Numbered from the stretch's first letter, positions 1 to 12,177 are shown. The stretch is 64,000 bases of DNA from Allolobophora icterica (GCA_963556255.1 OY744606.1:71531161-71595160), one strand, 5' to 3'. Numbers and translations are program-made. Notes: generated by a model from the sequence alone, not told the origin.

Positions 1-390
1 GCCAACAAGCCCAAGTATAAATATTAAACCGAAATATGTGAGAGACTTCACACTGTCTTCTTGTTGCCGAGCAAATTCATTTTAAGGCCATCCTGCTGGC
101 GCATGCTTCAATTGTCGACACTACCTCGGCATATATCAGGGAGCTCTGACATGTGTTCCAGTCTCAGGTCAACCCAATCGGCAGTCGTTGCCTTCTCCTA
201 GCTGTGGAGGTATGCAGGGGCGTGCCCTGTCGCGCTTCAACTCGTTGGACCAACTTCCTGGATCAGTCGTCTATTGTATTTATGTACTAAATCGCATTTA
301 GCTCTGCGCAGCAAACATTTTCAAACTGTATTAAAATGAGCTTGTTTCAATTAGATAGTCATACTTGCAGAGCATTGCTAAGTGTCTTGA
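1..390. other. Non-coding sequence, nothing recognised
   Basis: Mixed-composition sequence ahead of the first tetranucleotide array. I see no convincing open frame, terminal repeat or splice pair that fits the channel gene. Confidence 0.5.
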
Positions 391-823
391 TACATACATA
401 CATACATACATACATACATACATACATACATACATACATACATACATACATACATACATACATACATACATACATACATACATACATACATACATACATA
501 CATACATACATACATACATACATACATACATACATACATACATACATACATACATACATACATACATAAATACATACATACATACATACATACATACATA
601 CATACATACATACATACATACATACATACATACATACATACATACATACATACATACATACATACATACATACATACATACATACATACATACATACATA
701 CATACATACATACATACATACATACATACATACATACATACATACATACATACATACATACATACATACATACATACATACATACATACATACATACATA
801 CATACATACATACATACATACAT
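391..823. repeat. (CATA)n microsatellite, about 108 copies
   Basis: Almost perfect tetranucleotide array of about 433 bp, with one interruption near 569 (CATAAATA). Shorter degenerate units run on to about 875. The same motif recurs in opposite orientation at 13208 and 44877. Long frames reading MYVC or YIHT on both strands are translations of this array. Confidence 0.98.
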
Positions 824-1193
824 GCACACATAATGCACGCATACATACATACATGCATATATACAAACATACGTCAGTGTCTTTGAAATGTAGTAAGATT
901 TTTATAAACTGTTGTAGGCTAATGTCTGTGAAGTTACGCGATGTATTTGGATGTAACACAGACTTGCTGCTGTTTCACGATGATTTGATATGAAATCTTG
1001 AAATTCAGTATTGCAGATGTAATACTATTTAACTAGCTCACACTAATTTAATTCTACATTACAACACGTATGAAGCGATCTAACGTTATATAATTGTAAC
1101 TTTAAAAGCAACTTATTGCATGTAGCTTTTATTCATCTGATGATGATAACAACTAGTACAATAATATGACGTACTTTGAGTTGGCGTCCTTTC
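824..1193. other. Non-coding AT-rich sequence
   Basis: After the degenerate tail of the microsatellite I see no coding or repeat signal here. Confidence 0.5.
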
Positions 1194-1254
1194 AAATGAC
1201 GTCATTTATAATTGCCTCATTTAAAAAATGACGTCATTTATAATTATCTAATTT
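1194..1254. repeat. Two-copy direct repeat, each with TGACGTCA
   Basis: Two imperfect copies of a roughly 30-bp unit (AAATGACGTCATTTATAATT and onwards), 32 bp apart. Each is centred on the palindrome TGACGTCA (1197-1204 and 1229-1236), the CREB/ATF consensus. No promoter is visible nearby, so function is unknown. Confidence 0.7.
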
Positions 1255-1539
1255 TTTAAATTACGTGAATTAATTATGTGTTCTCATCGTTCTTCTATCC
1301 TGATGCGCTGTGTTTTATTGTCATACTGCGTAGCGATGAAACTTTGCAGTGATTCAACATAATTATATTATTTTCTTTAAAGTCATTCAATATTTCAGAT
1401 GTGACGTAGCGATGACGCAAACAATGTCTCGGTCAGTAGCCTACCGTTGTCAAGGGGCTTTGCTGACAAGTATTTACAAAGCCGAGTGTTGATAAACAGC
1501 AGATCGCCAAAAGTGATACCAGAATACCGCTGACCTATG

Positions 1540-1735
1540 TAAAGTTTTATGCTGTTTGTTTTAGAGTTATAGTTTAAAATGTATAGTTAACCTTTAGACT
1601 TTTAAAACTGTTTATAATGTTGCATTGTTTTTTTCCTACTGGGACTGTATTACTTTTTCGCCATTGTATGCGTTGTTATTGTAAAGTATGGGCGTTTGTC
1701 TGGCACTAATAAAAGATTACTTACTTACTTATTTT
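1540..1735 (+). repeat. Possible retroelement 3' tail
   Basis: The stretch ends in CACTAATAAAAGATTACTTACTTACTTA, in which a polyadenylation-like AATAAA is followed by a short tandem tail, as at the 3' ends of many non-LTR elements and SINEs. No coding part is recognised, so the call is weak. Confidence 0.3.
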
Positions 1736-1802
1736 GAAAATACGTGGACACAGAATGAACGATTTAAGATGTTCGTATAGCGCCTTTTCACCTTCAAGGT
1801 CT

Positions 1803-1910
1803 TCAATAACTTACTTTAAAAATGCATCATCAATAACTTACTTTTAAAATGCATCATCGATAACTTACTTTAAAATTCATAATCGATAACTTACTTTTAA
1901 AAGGCATCAT
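1803..1910. repeat. Minisatellite, about 28-bp unit, four copies
   Basis: Four tandem imperfect copies of a unit containing ATAACTTACTTTTAAAATGC and ATCATCG. Point differences separate the copies. Confidence 0.8.
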
Positions 1911-2189
1911 TTCCTGCAGGGCTCCATGCTGCGCTGAAAAACAAACAACACATTCGTATACGTTATTAATGTCCGAGAAGTTAAGTTTATGAGACCAATC
2001 AAATCAAATCAAATATTCACTTATTGCAAGTTTCCGTCGACATAGACGCGATGGGATCACACAGCAGTTATAGCAATTGATTATAAATCAGAAGAACAGT
2101 TTAGTTATGAAGACTGCAACATATAAATGGATGTTAGTAGAAAGTATACTTGTTAGAACATTGGAAAAAGTAGTTAACAAATATTTTTA

Positions 2190-2475
2190 TAGAGCATTGT
2201 TGAGCATACAGTTTTTGTCATTTTATCAGGATGCTAAGGGTGCATATTTTTTGAAAGAGTGTGTAATGGCCGACTGTGTCAAATGCCTAAGACAAGTCTG
2301 TTGAAATTATTGCGAAATAATCATGGGAATTTAAGAGATTAGCAATCTGTTGAAGAAGTACGGTTATGGCAGTTGTACTAGATCCAGTTGGTCTGAATGC
2401 GATTTCGTCCTTGAGTAAATCATGGATGGGAGAGAGTCGAAGCCTGGTATCTGCGTAGAGTACACCATTCACAAA
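2190..2475 (-). pseudogene. Non-LTR retrotransposon reverse transcriptase fragment
   Basis: The minus-strand translation reads DEIAFRPTGSSTTAITVLL, then LNSHDYFAIISTDLS, a stop, AFDTVGHYTLF. This matches the reverse-transcriptase region that carries FRPTGSTT and the LDFSKAFDTVRH catalytic block of LINE-type elements. The invariant Lys codon before AFDTV has become a stop (TAG), and no endonuclease or YADD motif is found beside it. It is an old, severely truncated copy. Clade cannot be fixed; it differs from the fragments at 14.8 and 54 kb. Confidence 0.8.
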
Positions 2476-2479
2476 TAGA

Positions 2480-3799
2480 CTATAAGTTTATGGTAATTCT
2501 GGAGTGAGCCTAAAACCCATAGATTCATAGAAGTATATTAAATATCCGCACCGGGTGAACTCCTACTGAAGCAAAGTTCACCGTTGGTAACCCAACCCCC
2601 AACCCCAAAAAAGCTACGGTACTGTGTTTACGCCGGACGGTGAGGAGACAACTGTGGGCTGCACGTGACGGGCCTTTGCAGAGTGAAAGTCTGTTGGAAA
2701 AATATACCTACGTATACACAGTTATGTATGTTATTCCTGCTTTCTACCGGAATTACCCATACAAAGACACTAAGACATGGCTACCGAAGAGACATAAAAT
2801 GCTGCGACTTAATGTGAACTGAAAACATAATGATAATGGAACATAATGTTAGGTAATGCAATTTTTGATTCAAGCTATTTGAACAAAACTATAATATCAG
2901 ACGCACACTCATATGACTTTGAGGCTTGAACCGAATTGGTGACCCGTGGAAGTTTCGTCTCTCCATAATCTGTAGCACAAATGAATCATTACTTTGATCT
3001 CACGTGAGCTAGATGAAATTGACCTTAGCACTGATCTGAAAGCAGCACCGTTAATCCTAACATACCGCTCAGCCTAAGAAAACGTAATTAAGCGTAAAAC
3101 CTGGAAATTAGCATCGACGACAATTTTCTTAGACACAAAAAAAGAAATAGTCGCCCGCAAGAATGTGACATGTTGTGGCGTTATTCTCAAGCAGATCGCG
3201 TGCCAGTTTAAAGGTGAAATTTTCGAAAGCAAGACCAGAGACAAGTTTATCGAATATTCGCTTCATTTTCGTGGACCTCGACATCCTGCTGATCAGGCTA
3301 AGCACATCATATGAAATTGTAAGCGTTGGAGTGGCTCCGCTATTTCCTTCGTGGGTAGACTATCACGATAGCCATAGGGCACGATCAAATCAATTTGGGC
3401 GCCAGTTACTTTCGGTCTTCCCACGGCTCGGCCGCCGCTAGGGCCGCTCCACTAAATCCTGCAGTAAAGCATGTCATAAAGTTTGTCATTGAATGCAAGA
3501 GATATAAAAGTCTGTAGCAATTGTTTCAGTTTCAAACTTCAGATCCTTCATGTAAAAATATTGATGTGGTTAGGCTGTCCAATTAGTTTTTCACATCAGG
3601 AGTTTGAAGGGTCTGACCTTTTACGAGCACTGGTTAGCAAACCAGATTTTCAGTCATTATGTGTAGATCTCTTAAAGAAGAGCAAGAGATATGGATTTTA
3701 AACAAGCCCTTACAAGCAGCCATGGTATGAAACGTCGGCGTCTTCAATTTCTTAGCCTCGGCATACGAGGTAGGTTGCCATTCCTCTCCTTCTCTCCCC
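2480..3799. other. Non-coding, nothing recognised
   Basis: Unique-looking sequence with only short chance frames (at most 88 codons). No repeat ends or conserved motifs were seen. Confidence 0.5.
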
Positions 3800-3940
3800 A
3801 TCAAATGTGTACGGCTCAGTTTCTAGACGAGTTCGCTTGGGTGCAGCAGAAACTTCGAACATCTGTCTTGACGAGGATTGACTCACCGACCTCTTGGCTG
3901 CCGGTCCATCACGCTAACCAGTTGGCCATCTCTCAGTAGA
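3800..3940 (-). repeat. tRNA-derived SINE head (degenerate)
   Basis: On the minus strand TGGCCAACTGGTTAGCGTG resembles a polymerase III A box, and GGTCGGTGAGTCAATCC, about 30 bases on, resembles a decayed B box. No folded tRNA is preserved. It could be a distant member of the SINE families listed below. Confidence 0.4.
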
Positions 3941-4298
3941 TTAATTCGAGATCAAATGATTTGCTGATAACTTAGATAATCGATTGAATCATTGAGGATT
4001 ATCGGTTGAACAGCATCGAGAGACCAAGAGTGTTGCAGACGAGACTATGCCTAAGCGAGCATGAGACATCCTCCTCCATCATAAGGCCGGTCTATGACTC
4101 GTGTGTGAGGAGGGTGCCGAGGGGAACTAGTGGGACAACCAAGAAATCGAATAGATCAACCGATTGCACGGATCCACAGCTGAATGCATCTATAAATCAA
4201 TGTACACTTGTAAATTATAAATGCACGCACGCACATAAACATGCCTACATCATCTGAGTATTTAAATATATGCATGCATGTATGTATAATTGTATATA

Positions 4299-5064
4299 CA
4301 CGGTGAGTCATAAAAAAACGTGTCCCTGCATATTTTGCTATAACTTCCTCAGATATAAGTTTATGTCAAAGAAATTTTAAGTAAAGGTAGAGCAGTTATT
4401 AAAGAGCATTAGGAAACTTAAAGTTTAAGTTCAAATTGACACCTTGGGCATCCACGCATGCGCAAAGACGCATACACCGCTGCTTGACTGACCAATGATG
4501 CGCTAATCCAATTCGTCCCATTCCTCCAAAACTCGATGACGCAACTCGTTGACATCATGTATTCGATATCTGTACACCTTTTCTTGCACGGCACTCCATA
4601 TTTTACACTCTACCGGATTTAAATCAGGTATGTTAGGTGGCCACAAAGTAGGCGGAATGAAATCAGATGTTTCAGTTTGCAGTAACTCAAAAGTCTCACT
4701 GCCAACCGTTCTGGCCTTTAGCGGGCGGCCTCTACCTGGTCGACGATTAAAAATCCAGCTTTATCGATCTTTGAAAACAGAACATTAAATCTACCATGAA
4801 TCAACCCTTTATCTGAAAATTCCTTTAAAAACGTTTCGCATCGTCATTTTTTTTTATTCTTTTGGGGTAAACTCCATTTTTCAGAGGGTTGTCGTGACAT
4901 AATTATAGCTTTGGTGGATTCAGCTTTTTATAAAAAATAATTTATACAGCACTTAGCTGGACTATAATAACGCTTCATTATTATGAAGTTTCATTAAAAT
5001 TGATGGTTATATGCATGAATTATTTTAAGTTATGTAGGCACACGTTTTTTAATTACTCACCGTG
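4299..5064 (-). mobile_element. Mariner/Tc1-type element, internally deleted (copy 1)
   Basis: The ends are inverted repeats beginning CACGGTGAGTCATAAAAAAA on the left and mirrored by TTAATTACTCACCGTG on the right. The element is flanked by TA on both sides, as expected for IS630/Tc1/mariner insertion. On the minus strand the transposase N-terminus (FNVLFSKIDKAG) passes, after a frameshift, directly to WPPNIPDLNPVECKIW, the block holding the third catalytic acid. The rest of the DNA-binding region and the first two catalytic acids are gone. It is non-autonomous. The same family recurs at 55223-56584. Confidence 0.9.
4440..4830 (-). pseudogene. Mariner transposase remnant (head and tail only)
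   Basis: Near 4800 the minus strand encodes a DNA-binding-domain start with SKIDKAG and a GRGRPLKARTV segment. At about 4645-4500 it encodes LWPPNIPDLNPVECKIW then ELRHRVLEEWDELD, followed by a stop. Tc1/mariner transposases carry the third catalytic Asp in SPDLNP. The catalytic core is deleted, so no active enzyme is possible. Confidence 0.85.
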
Positions 5065-5318
5065 TATATGTATGAAAATATGTATTGTGTGCGTATATGC
5101 AGTGGTTAAAGTGGTTTGGGTGAGCAAATAAGAGTTTTATTGGAATGCATGCGTTAGCAGGGTTCTATTGCAGTGAGCAGTGAGCAAAGAATTTCGAGAG
5201 CAGTGGGAACGCCGTTCCCACCCACTTTAAACACTGCGTATATGTATCTATGGCCTATATGTATGTGTTACAGTTGGCTATGTAATGTGTATGTATGTGT
5301 GTAGATCTGTTTGTATAC

Positions 5319-5565
<247 letters not shown>

Positions 5566-5599
5566 TGCATGTATATATGTATATGTATGTGCGAACGCT

Positions 5600-6249
5600 T
5601 TTAGTGTCACAGAATGATTTCGTATTCATCTGAGCACTCGAGAGCATCTTCATCAGCCTCCGTACCTATTGGTACAGGATGAGAGAGAGACGATGTTCCT
5701 ATCGACCAAGGTCAGTCCTGCAGTCCGGGCCAAGTAATCCATAGCTTCAATTTACATATGCCCCTCTATCGCTTGCATTCAAAATAGACGTGGTTTAACG
5801 ATCATTATTCTTCAGCAGGACAAAACAATTCCTCAGCATTCCTGCAATGGTTTTCCTTAGCATGATTTTGTTGATGATTGTGTTGTTTGATCGATGGATG
5901 GATCATAGATATGTAATACTCATTTATAATACTCATAGCGCAATGTATTTTGATGTGACGAAAGATTCTTCCACGCAACGTAAAGCAATGCAATAACTCA
6001 GGACAGTTTCAAATAATGTGATGTAGGCCCAATTAATGAAACTTATTTAATGTAAGGCAGACTAGCGTATACTTTATATATGATGCATGCTATCTGTTCT
6101 TGTTCCGGTTACTTGGTTTCCAATGACACCTGAAGCGATGGCCTTCGATCTCCGGAAGTAGTTATGAAAATCCGCCAATTGCCCACTCATCTCTGCCAAA
6201 TCAGCCCAATTGTTAGGCAGCGATATATTTCAGGGCCCAAGCCAACTTT
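5600..6249. other. Non-coding, nothing recognised
   Basis: Only short chance frames; no repeat ends or splice-supported exon. Confidence 0.5.
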
Positions 6250-6530
6250 ATGCACGTATGTTCGCCCGACTCCCCCCGCCCGTTCCTCTACATGTCCGCA
6301 TATCACTGTGTCCGCTTGTTCTCCCTGGCTTTAAACCCTCTCCATCCATTATTCGCGCATCTGTCTTTCAGTAAATCCGCCCGTCTGTCCGTACCTCTTT
6401 CTATCCGTCCAACTGTCCGCCTCTTGTACCGTGCGTTCGTCCGTTCAGTCCAATGTCTGTGTGTTCGTGTGTCCGTCCGTCTGTCCGTGTGTCAGTCTGT
6501 TAGTGCGTGTGTCGGTAGGATTGCGTTAAA
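6250..6530. repeat. Degenerate TCCG/TCTG simple repeat
   Basis: Pyrimidine-rich run with many CCGTCTGTCCGT-like words separated by divergent sequence, consistent with an old tetranucleotide array. A similar short run (CCGTCTATCCGTCCGTCCGT) lies near 62920. Confidence 0.6.
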
Positions 6531-6754
6531 TCACGGACGCCGGAATGGCATTCGAAATGACTGGGATAAAACGAGGTCTCTGCTGATTCCGTTCCGGCGG
6601 AGACCGAAGACCGACTCGGAATCTTATCTCTAATCCACATAAGCGCACATTCCTGCCGCATTATGACTCCCAGAGCACAATCGTTTGCGGCAAATATTTG
6701 TCAAAAACATGCTCTTCCGTTTCACGCCGAACCATAAAACACGACCATCCGGCT

Positions 6755-6900
6755 TCCACCACCACCGCCACCTCCACCTCCACCTCCACCACCACCACCA
6801 CCACCACCACCACCACCACCACCACCACCACCACCACCACCACCACCACCACCACCTCCACCACCACCACCACCTCCACCACCACCACGACCACCACCAG
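6755..6900. repeat. (CCA)n trinucleotide array
   Basis: ACC/CCA repeat with periodic CTC interruptions. Poly-His, poly-Thr, poly-Val and poly-Gly frames here derive from the repeat and have no flanking domain. Confidence 0.95.
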
Positions 6901-7225
6901 CCAACCGGTCAGTCCCCGGCCGGACACAGGGTCGTGTCTTCCCGACTGAGAAAGCGGTCGGTCCCAAAATGCCAGTTAAACAAGGATTAGCTTGATGCTT
7001 TCGGGTGGAATCGCAAGATGGAAACGTTGCAACGAGATAACAACGACAACAACGATAGCAACGCAGGGTAACGATCTGTAAGAGAATCAGTGCTTATTAT
7101 ACGATCATCCAACCACTAGGACCAATACGGCAGATCGTCTGCTGCAGTTCTCGTATCTTCTTGAATACAACAACCAAGTTCTATTTATAGATTATTCAAA
7201 TAATAACAAGACGACTACATAGCCC

Positions 7226-7429
7226 GAGGGGGGCCCGATAGCGCATTGGATAACATCTGGCGTAGAGTGCGAGAGGTACAGAGATCGAGTCCCATAGGCG
7301 GACGTGCTTTGTAGGCTGCAATTTGCGCCGTGTATTGCAGGCTGTCTCTTCTGTTAGTAGTTAAGATTTATCGCATAACATGTACTTGTACAGCGCAGTG
7401 CGTTTGCAGGTGCTTAATTAAAGAATAAA

Positions 7430-7493
<64 letters not shown>
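7226..7493 (+). repeat. tRNA-derived SINE with (TTA)n tail
   Basis: The head has an A-box-like GATAGCGCATTGGAT and a B-box-like AGATCGAGTCC about 35 bases later. A body with GCCGTGTATTGCAGG follows, then AAAGAATAAATATTATTA running into a 60-bp (TTA)n tail. It resembles the copy at 12520. Confidence 0.7.
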
Positions 7494-7494
<1 letters not shown>

Positions 7495-7664
7495 GCGCCG
7501 TGGAAGACCGAGGCCGAGGAAAAGGTGCTGTACACTAGTTCATAAATCAACGATAGTCATATAATATTTTGAACAGATAGGTCTTAAGCCGTGACTTGAG
7601 TGACTCCATGCATAGTGCATTCTGCACAGAGCTATTAGGACAGTTTTTACATATAGCCTAATTA

Positions 7665-7751
7665 GCCTAATAAGTTACAACAATTCCTAATAAGCCTAAT
7701 ATGTTGCAACAGTTCCTAACAAGCCTAATAAGTTGCAACAGTTCCTAATGA
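7665..7751. repeat. Minisatellite, 29-bp unit, three copies
   Basis: Three tandem copies of a unit beginning GCCTAATAAGTTGCAACAGT. The copies differ at a few positions. Confidence 0.85.
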
Positions 7752-7919
7752 CGTGCATAGCAACAGAATATAATTATGGTCTACTTCTAACGGTGGAGTG
7801 AGGATAGTGAAATCTGAAGAGGTGAAATTAGTTGAAGTAATGAAGCATGTGATGCCACTTATTATACTGAAATAAATAACATATTAATAAATAATATATT
7901 AGGCTGCTGTGGGTTATTT

Positions 7920-8165
7920 ACTATAGGGAACCAGCTTATTCACGAGCGCTGCGTCAATCAGAGAAGTTGTCCAGAGATCAAAGTCCAGTGCAGTTGGCAG
8001 AAAGACCAGAGAGGATGCAGAGCAGCTGCTAAGGAGGATTTCGTTGATGACGGAAAATCTTGGAAGGCGGAGGATCGGATGGATTAGGGCTGGAATTCTA
8101 GAAGAGGTGAGACTTCAATTTGAATGGAAAGCCTATTGGGTGACAATAGAAGAACCTGGGGTAGA
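7920..8165 (+). repeat. Dispersed repeat of unknown class
   Basis: ACCAGCTTATTCACGAGCGC, then GTTGTCCAGAGAT, matches the block at 47905-47965 (ACCAGCTTGTTTACGAGTGC, GTTGTCCAGAGAT). The same family starts again at the right edge of the window. No coding capacity was recognised. Confidence 0.55.
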
Positions 8166-9168
8166 TGACGGTGCGTGAGTGGCGGTATTGGCGGAGGAAA
8201 TGAGAAGAAAAAGTCTGGTAACGTTGTCTACCAACCGGACAACGTTTATAACTTATTTGGAACTGTCACTTGTACACGAAATAAACTATCAGAATATCCT
8301 AAAAATACAGAGGCGCTTCCTAACAATTGGACCCTCTGCAGTGCATTTGAAGGTTACTAAAAACGCCACAGAACTCTTAAGACACATGCATACATAAGGC
8401 CACACGATAAGACTTAATTAATTTGATTAGAAAAATGTTCATTCTATCGGACAATAAGTTCGTCGATCAATAAAAGCAATCAAATTTAAGCTCGATATCG
8501 TGTGTGTGTTCACACGCCGGCTAAACCCGATCGACAGACAGACAGACCAACTTACTCGGGTCACTCAGACATCGTCAATAAAGCCGTGTCGACTGGGTCT
8601 TACCAAAACCCCTCGCTGTTTGTACAATTCATTGCTACGGAATTCGCCTCGTATAAGACGGATGAACGATTTCAAAGGCCGAAAAAACGTCCTCTGTGAC
8701 CGCGAACGACCTAAACGATGCAGATGAAAGAAGCTTTGATTCGCAACGTTAGGCGCGACTTATACAGCGCACGTTAGGCGCGACTTATACGCGGGCGGAA
8801 AGCCAAGTCGCAAAGTACCGTAGTGCCTGGAAACCCGTCCTTTGCAGCAGCGTTCTGTAATGTGTCCATTGTGTCTTAAATTGTTACACAGAGACGCTGT
8901 AAGCACGGCTAACAGCGAGTTAGGAACGCTCACGAGTTCTTTGGTCACGTATGTGACCTATCCGAAAGATGCATTATCAGATTTCTGCTGTATAGCATAG
9001 TAACGTACTGTATACTGTATTGTTCTTATTATTTATTTATTTATTTATTTTTATTATCATTTATTTTTTGCCCCGGGGTATAAAGAATCCACCAGGTAGG
9101 TACAAAAATTATCCGTAGGCATATGTAAAAAAGAAAAAGATTACTCCTGGAACGACCGAGCGAGGGAA

Positions 9169-9169
<1 letters not shown>
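8166..9169. other. Non-coding, nothing recognised
   Basis: Short chance frames only. A near-duplicate pair of GCACGTTAGGCGCGACTTATAC words lies at about 8748-8790. Confidence 0.5.
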
Positions 9170-9252
<83 letters not shown>

Positions 9253-9320
9253 CATCATCACCATCATCATCATCATCATCACCATTATTATTATTATTAT
9301 TATTATCATTATTATTATTA

Positions 9321-9357
<37 letters not shown>

Positions 9358-9455
9358 CATTATTATTATTATTTTTATTATCATTATTATTATTATTATT
9401 ATTTTTATTTTTATTTTTACTATTATCATTATTATAATTATTATTGTCATCAATC
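9170..9455. repeat. Compound (ATT)n/(ATC)n array
   Basis: About 80 bp of ATT, an ATC/CAT block at about 9252-9283, then interrupted ATT to 9455. It lies 260 bp downstream of the channel exon (gene orientation). Confidence 0.95.
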
Positions 9456-9716
9456 AATGGACACTTTTAGGCAAAGCTTCATCCTGAAACCAGTTATGCC
9501 GAATCAGTCGAGGTGCATGAGACTTCAGATAAAGAAACACAAACTAATTAGATACTGGCAACGGAATACAAAACTAGGCCTTCCGCCATGAAGGCCGATG
9601 TTCAAGATAGGACATTAATGAAGGTCGACCTTCGTGTGCAGCATAGAGAACTGCCAAGGATCGGAATGCCTACCTATTCGAGAGAGCGAGAGACAAAGAG
9701 ATAACGGAATACTTAC

Positions 9717-10674
9717 CTATTCGATTGAGTTTCCCGTCGTGCATTGTTCCCGGAAGGCCTTGCATCAGAGCGTTCAGTCCACCACCCATTCGAGCGTGAA
9801 GGGCATCGTTTCCTCCGTCTTGCCTACCGGAAGTCGGTCCCTTGGGTCGGACCGCCTCCACGGGTAGCACCCTCCGTCGTTTCTTCGGCAGCTTAGCCCT
9901 GGCCTGCGTATGCGAGTAGAAGAGGGCAAAGTTGCTGACGATCACTGGGACCGGAAGTGCGATTGTCAGGACCCCGGTGAGGGCGCACAACGATCCAACG
10001 AACATCCCAACGTACGTTTTCGGCGTCATGTCGCCATAGCCAACCGTCGTCATGGTAACGATGGCCCACCACAGCCCGACGGGAATCGACGTGAAGTCGT
10101 TGTTGGGGTTGTACTGGATGCGCTCGGCGTAGAAGACAAGCGAAGCGAAGATGACAATGCCAAGTACGAGAAAGAAGACGAGGAGGCTGAGCTCGTGTGC
10201 GCTCGCCTTGAAGGTGTGGATGAGGATCTTCAGCCCCGGGGAGTGGCGCGTTAGTTTGAACAGTCGCATGATCCGAATGATGCTGAAGAACTCGAGAATG
10301 TCGTTCTCTTTCTTCAGATAAGTCAACAGGAAATCGAGGTAAAAGGAAAGCGTCGCGACGAAATCGATTATATTGACCGGAGCCCGAACGAAGGCCAGCT
10401 TACTCGGACTGACGATCAGGCGAATGATGAGTTCGAAAGTGAACCAGGCGTTGCAGATGCATTCGATAAAGAAGAAAGCGGTGTGTGGCTCCGTGCGTTT
10501 CTTCTCCAGCGTCCAAGAAGTCTTCAGGAATCGACCGTAGCCTGTAACGTTCACGTTTAGGTTGAGGAAGTCGGTGTTGTTCCGGATGACTGGTACTCGC
10601 ATGCTCGGGTGAGTCTTGAGGCAAAACGAGAGGATCGAGACGACTATGAAGAAGACGGATACGACAGAAGCGAT
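9717..10674 (-). CDS. Shaw: Shaw/Kv3-type potassium channel, membrane exon (S1-S6 and pore)
   Basis: The exon opens after a TTGCAG acceptor in phase 0 and encodes residues 171-489 plus one base. Segments: S1 171-190, two N-glycosylation sequons in the S1-S2 loop (N202, N212), S2 234-258 with acidic E241 and E251, S3 271-287 with D274, S4 299-314, S5 333-355, selectivity filter TVGYGD 380-385, and S6 391-424 with the PVP hinge at 411-413. A basic stretch ([13 protein letters not shown]) follows S6, as in fly Shaw. S4 has only R304, R307, K310 and R313; the positions of the first two Shaker arginines are Glu298 and Ser301. The exon ends at AG|GTAAGT (phase 1), so the C-terminus continues in an exon I could not find. 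Reading past the donor adds a few residues and stops at 9670. The product is a plasma-membrane tetrameric K+ channel that repolarises or clamps excitable cells; its physiology here is inferred. Confidence 0.95.
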
Positions 10675-11944
10675 CTGCAACAGTACAACAAACTAATTTG
10701 TAGTCTTTTCTGAGACAACACAAAATCGCATGAGATAATTTGCGAGAATTTCGCTCAGAAGACAAGTAGGTTTAAAATGTGTCAAAAAGAGTTCTTTGCA
10801 TATTTATAATTCCTTGCTATGTTTTCTGGTAGATATACCAGGTAATAAGTTCTTATGAATAGTTTCTCCGTCCAACGACAATCATTTTCAATTTTACTGT
10901 GATGTCCACAGCAAAGCCTTATCTAATCTCTTCGGTACTTTGGTCTTGTGCATCAATTATCATAAAATCGATCAAGTCTCGTAAATTTATATTCACCTTA
11001 ACCACTTTTTAACGAAAATTTCAATTCTCAGAGGCAAATGGATACGTTACAATTTACTATACTCACGAACATTTCCGACTCCTATAGGCTACTTAGATCG
11101 GATCGTAGTTATGGTCAACTTCAACTCGCTATTTGTAAGCCAACCGTACGCGAAGAGATCTAGGTCTTCAAAATTTGTACCTTTTCTACTATTTGTGATA
11201 TAAACATGCATTTTCAAGTAATTATTCAACAAATTCAGTCCAATCTAGTGCGCAATCAGCGCAAGTTTGGATTTTTCCGACTTTGTGAGCTTTTTCTAAC
11301 GCGCGGTCACATTTAGCCAATGGGATAATGGTCGTCGTAAAAGTTATAAAATCGTTAACTCCGCATTTCCCAAGCGTTCGAACAGCTTAGACGTTGAAAC
11401 CACCCTTGTTACCTGTTTTACAGCTCTCTTGTCTAATCAACTATATAATTATCAGTATGAACTGTAGCTATAGGAATCCTCTCTCCGTGATCAATTTCTA
11501 TTCATAATTCGGGTATTCCAAGTGAGACACATGGATCTCACTGTGCGATTTACCTATTTGCATAGCCTTCCCATCTTCATGAAGATATTTTATCATTCTA
11601 AACACCAGTTTTTCTGCCACTTATAACATAGCCCAATAGACACTAACATAATATTATTTATTTACAAACGAACAACGATCAGCCAACTTCTAGAAACCAC
11701 CAATTCCTTAGCTCTACGACCAGAGACAGTTTTCTCTACAAGTTCTGCTATTAAGACAATGGGTTGAAATTTAATTTATCATTGTTTCGTTCTGTTCTCT
11801 TGATCTTACGTATTGTATTATTTACCATTACGTCGTATAAAATTCATTTTCATTTCTTGTTTTCTGATGTATTGCTCCTTTGTCACAGCCTTAATTTACT
11901 TCTTAATTCTACTGTGATCTCTTCCTTACATTCATGTCTCTTCC
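10675..11944. other. Intronic, nothing recognised
   Basis: Unique AT-rich sequence next to the S1 acceptor. No repeat family or exon is evident. Confidence 0.5.
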
Positions 11945-12125
11945 CTCATGGGGGACTCAGTGATTTAACAGTATGTTCTGTGCCTTGTAACCGGAGAGTC
12001 GCAGGTTCGAATCTACCTCAAGCCACTGCGTAGCGACCCAATGTTCTGTCGTATGGTCGTGTGTGCACTTCTGAACTTTGCAAGTAGGGCAATATCAAAA
12101 TACTTATAGTACTGTATTGTATTTT
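11945..12125 (+). repeat. tRNA-derived SINE copy
   Basis: CTTGTAACCGGAGAGTCGCA then GGTTCGAATCTACC (B box) and CTCAAGCCACTGCGTAGCGACC match the minus-strand copy at 46590-46822. The A-box region (GGGGGACTCAGTGATTTAAC) is degenerate. Confidence 0.8.
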
Positions 12126-12177
12126 TTCTTGTACCGACGCCACGTGGCCCCTCTAACTACTGATCTGTCTCATTTTC

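Noticed and set aside
331..959. Long MYVC / YIHT open frames on both strands
   Set aside because: Translations of the (CATA)n array. Tetranucleotide repeats without stop words stay open in all frames; there is no non-repeat domain.
9910..10254. 114-codon plus-strand frame
   Set aside because: Antisense shadow of the channel exon.
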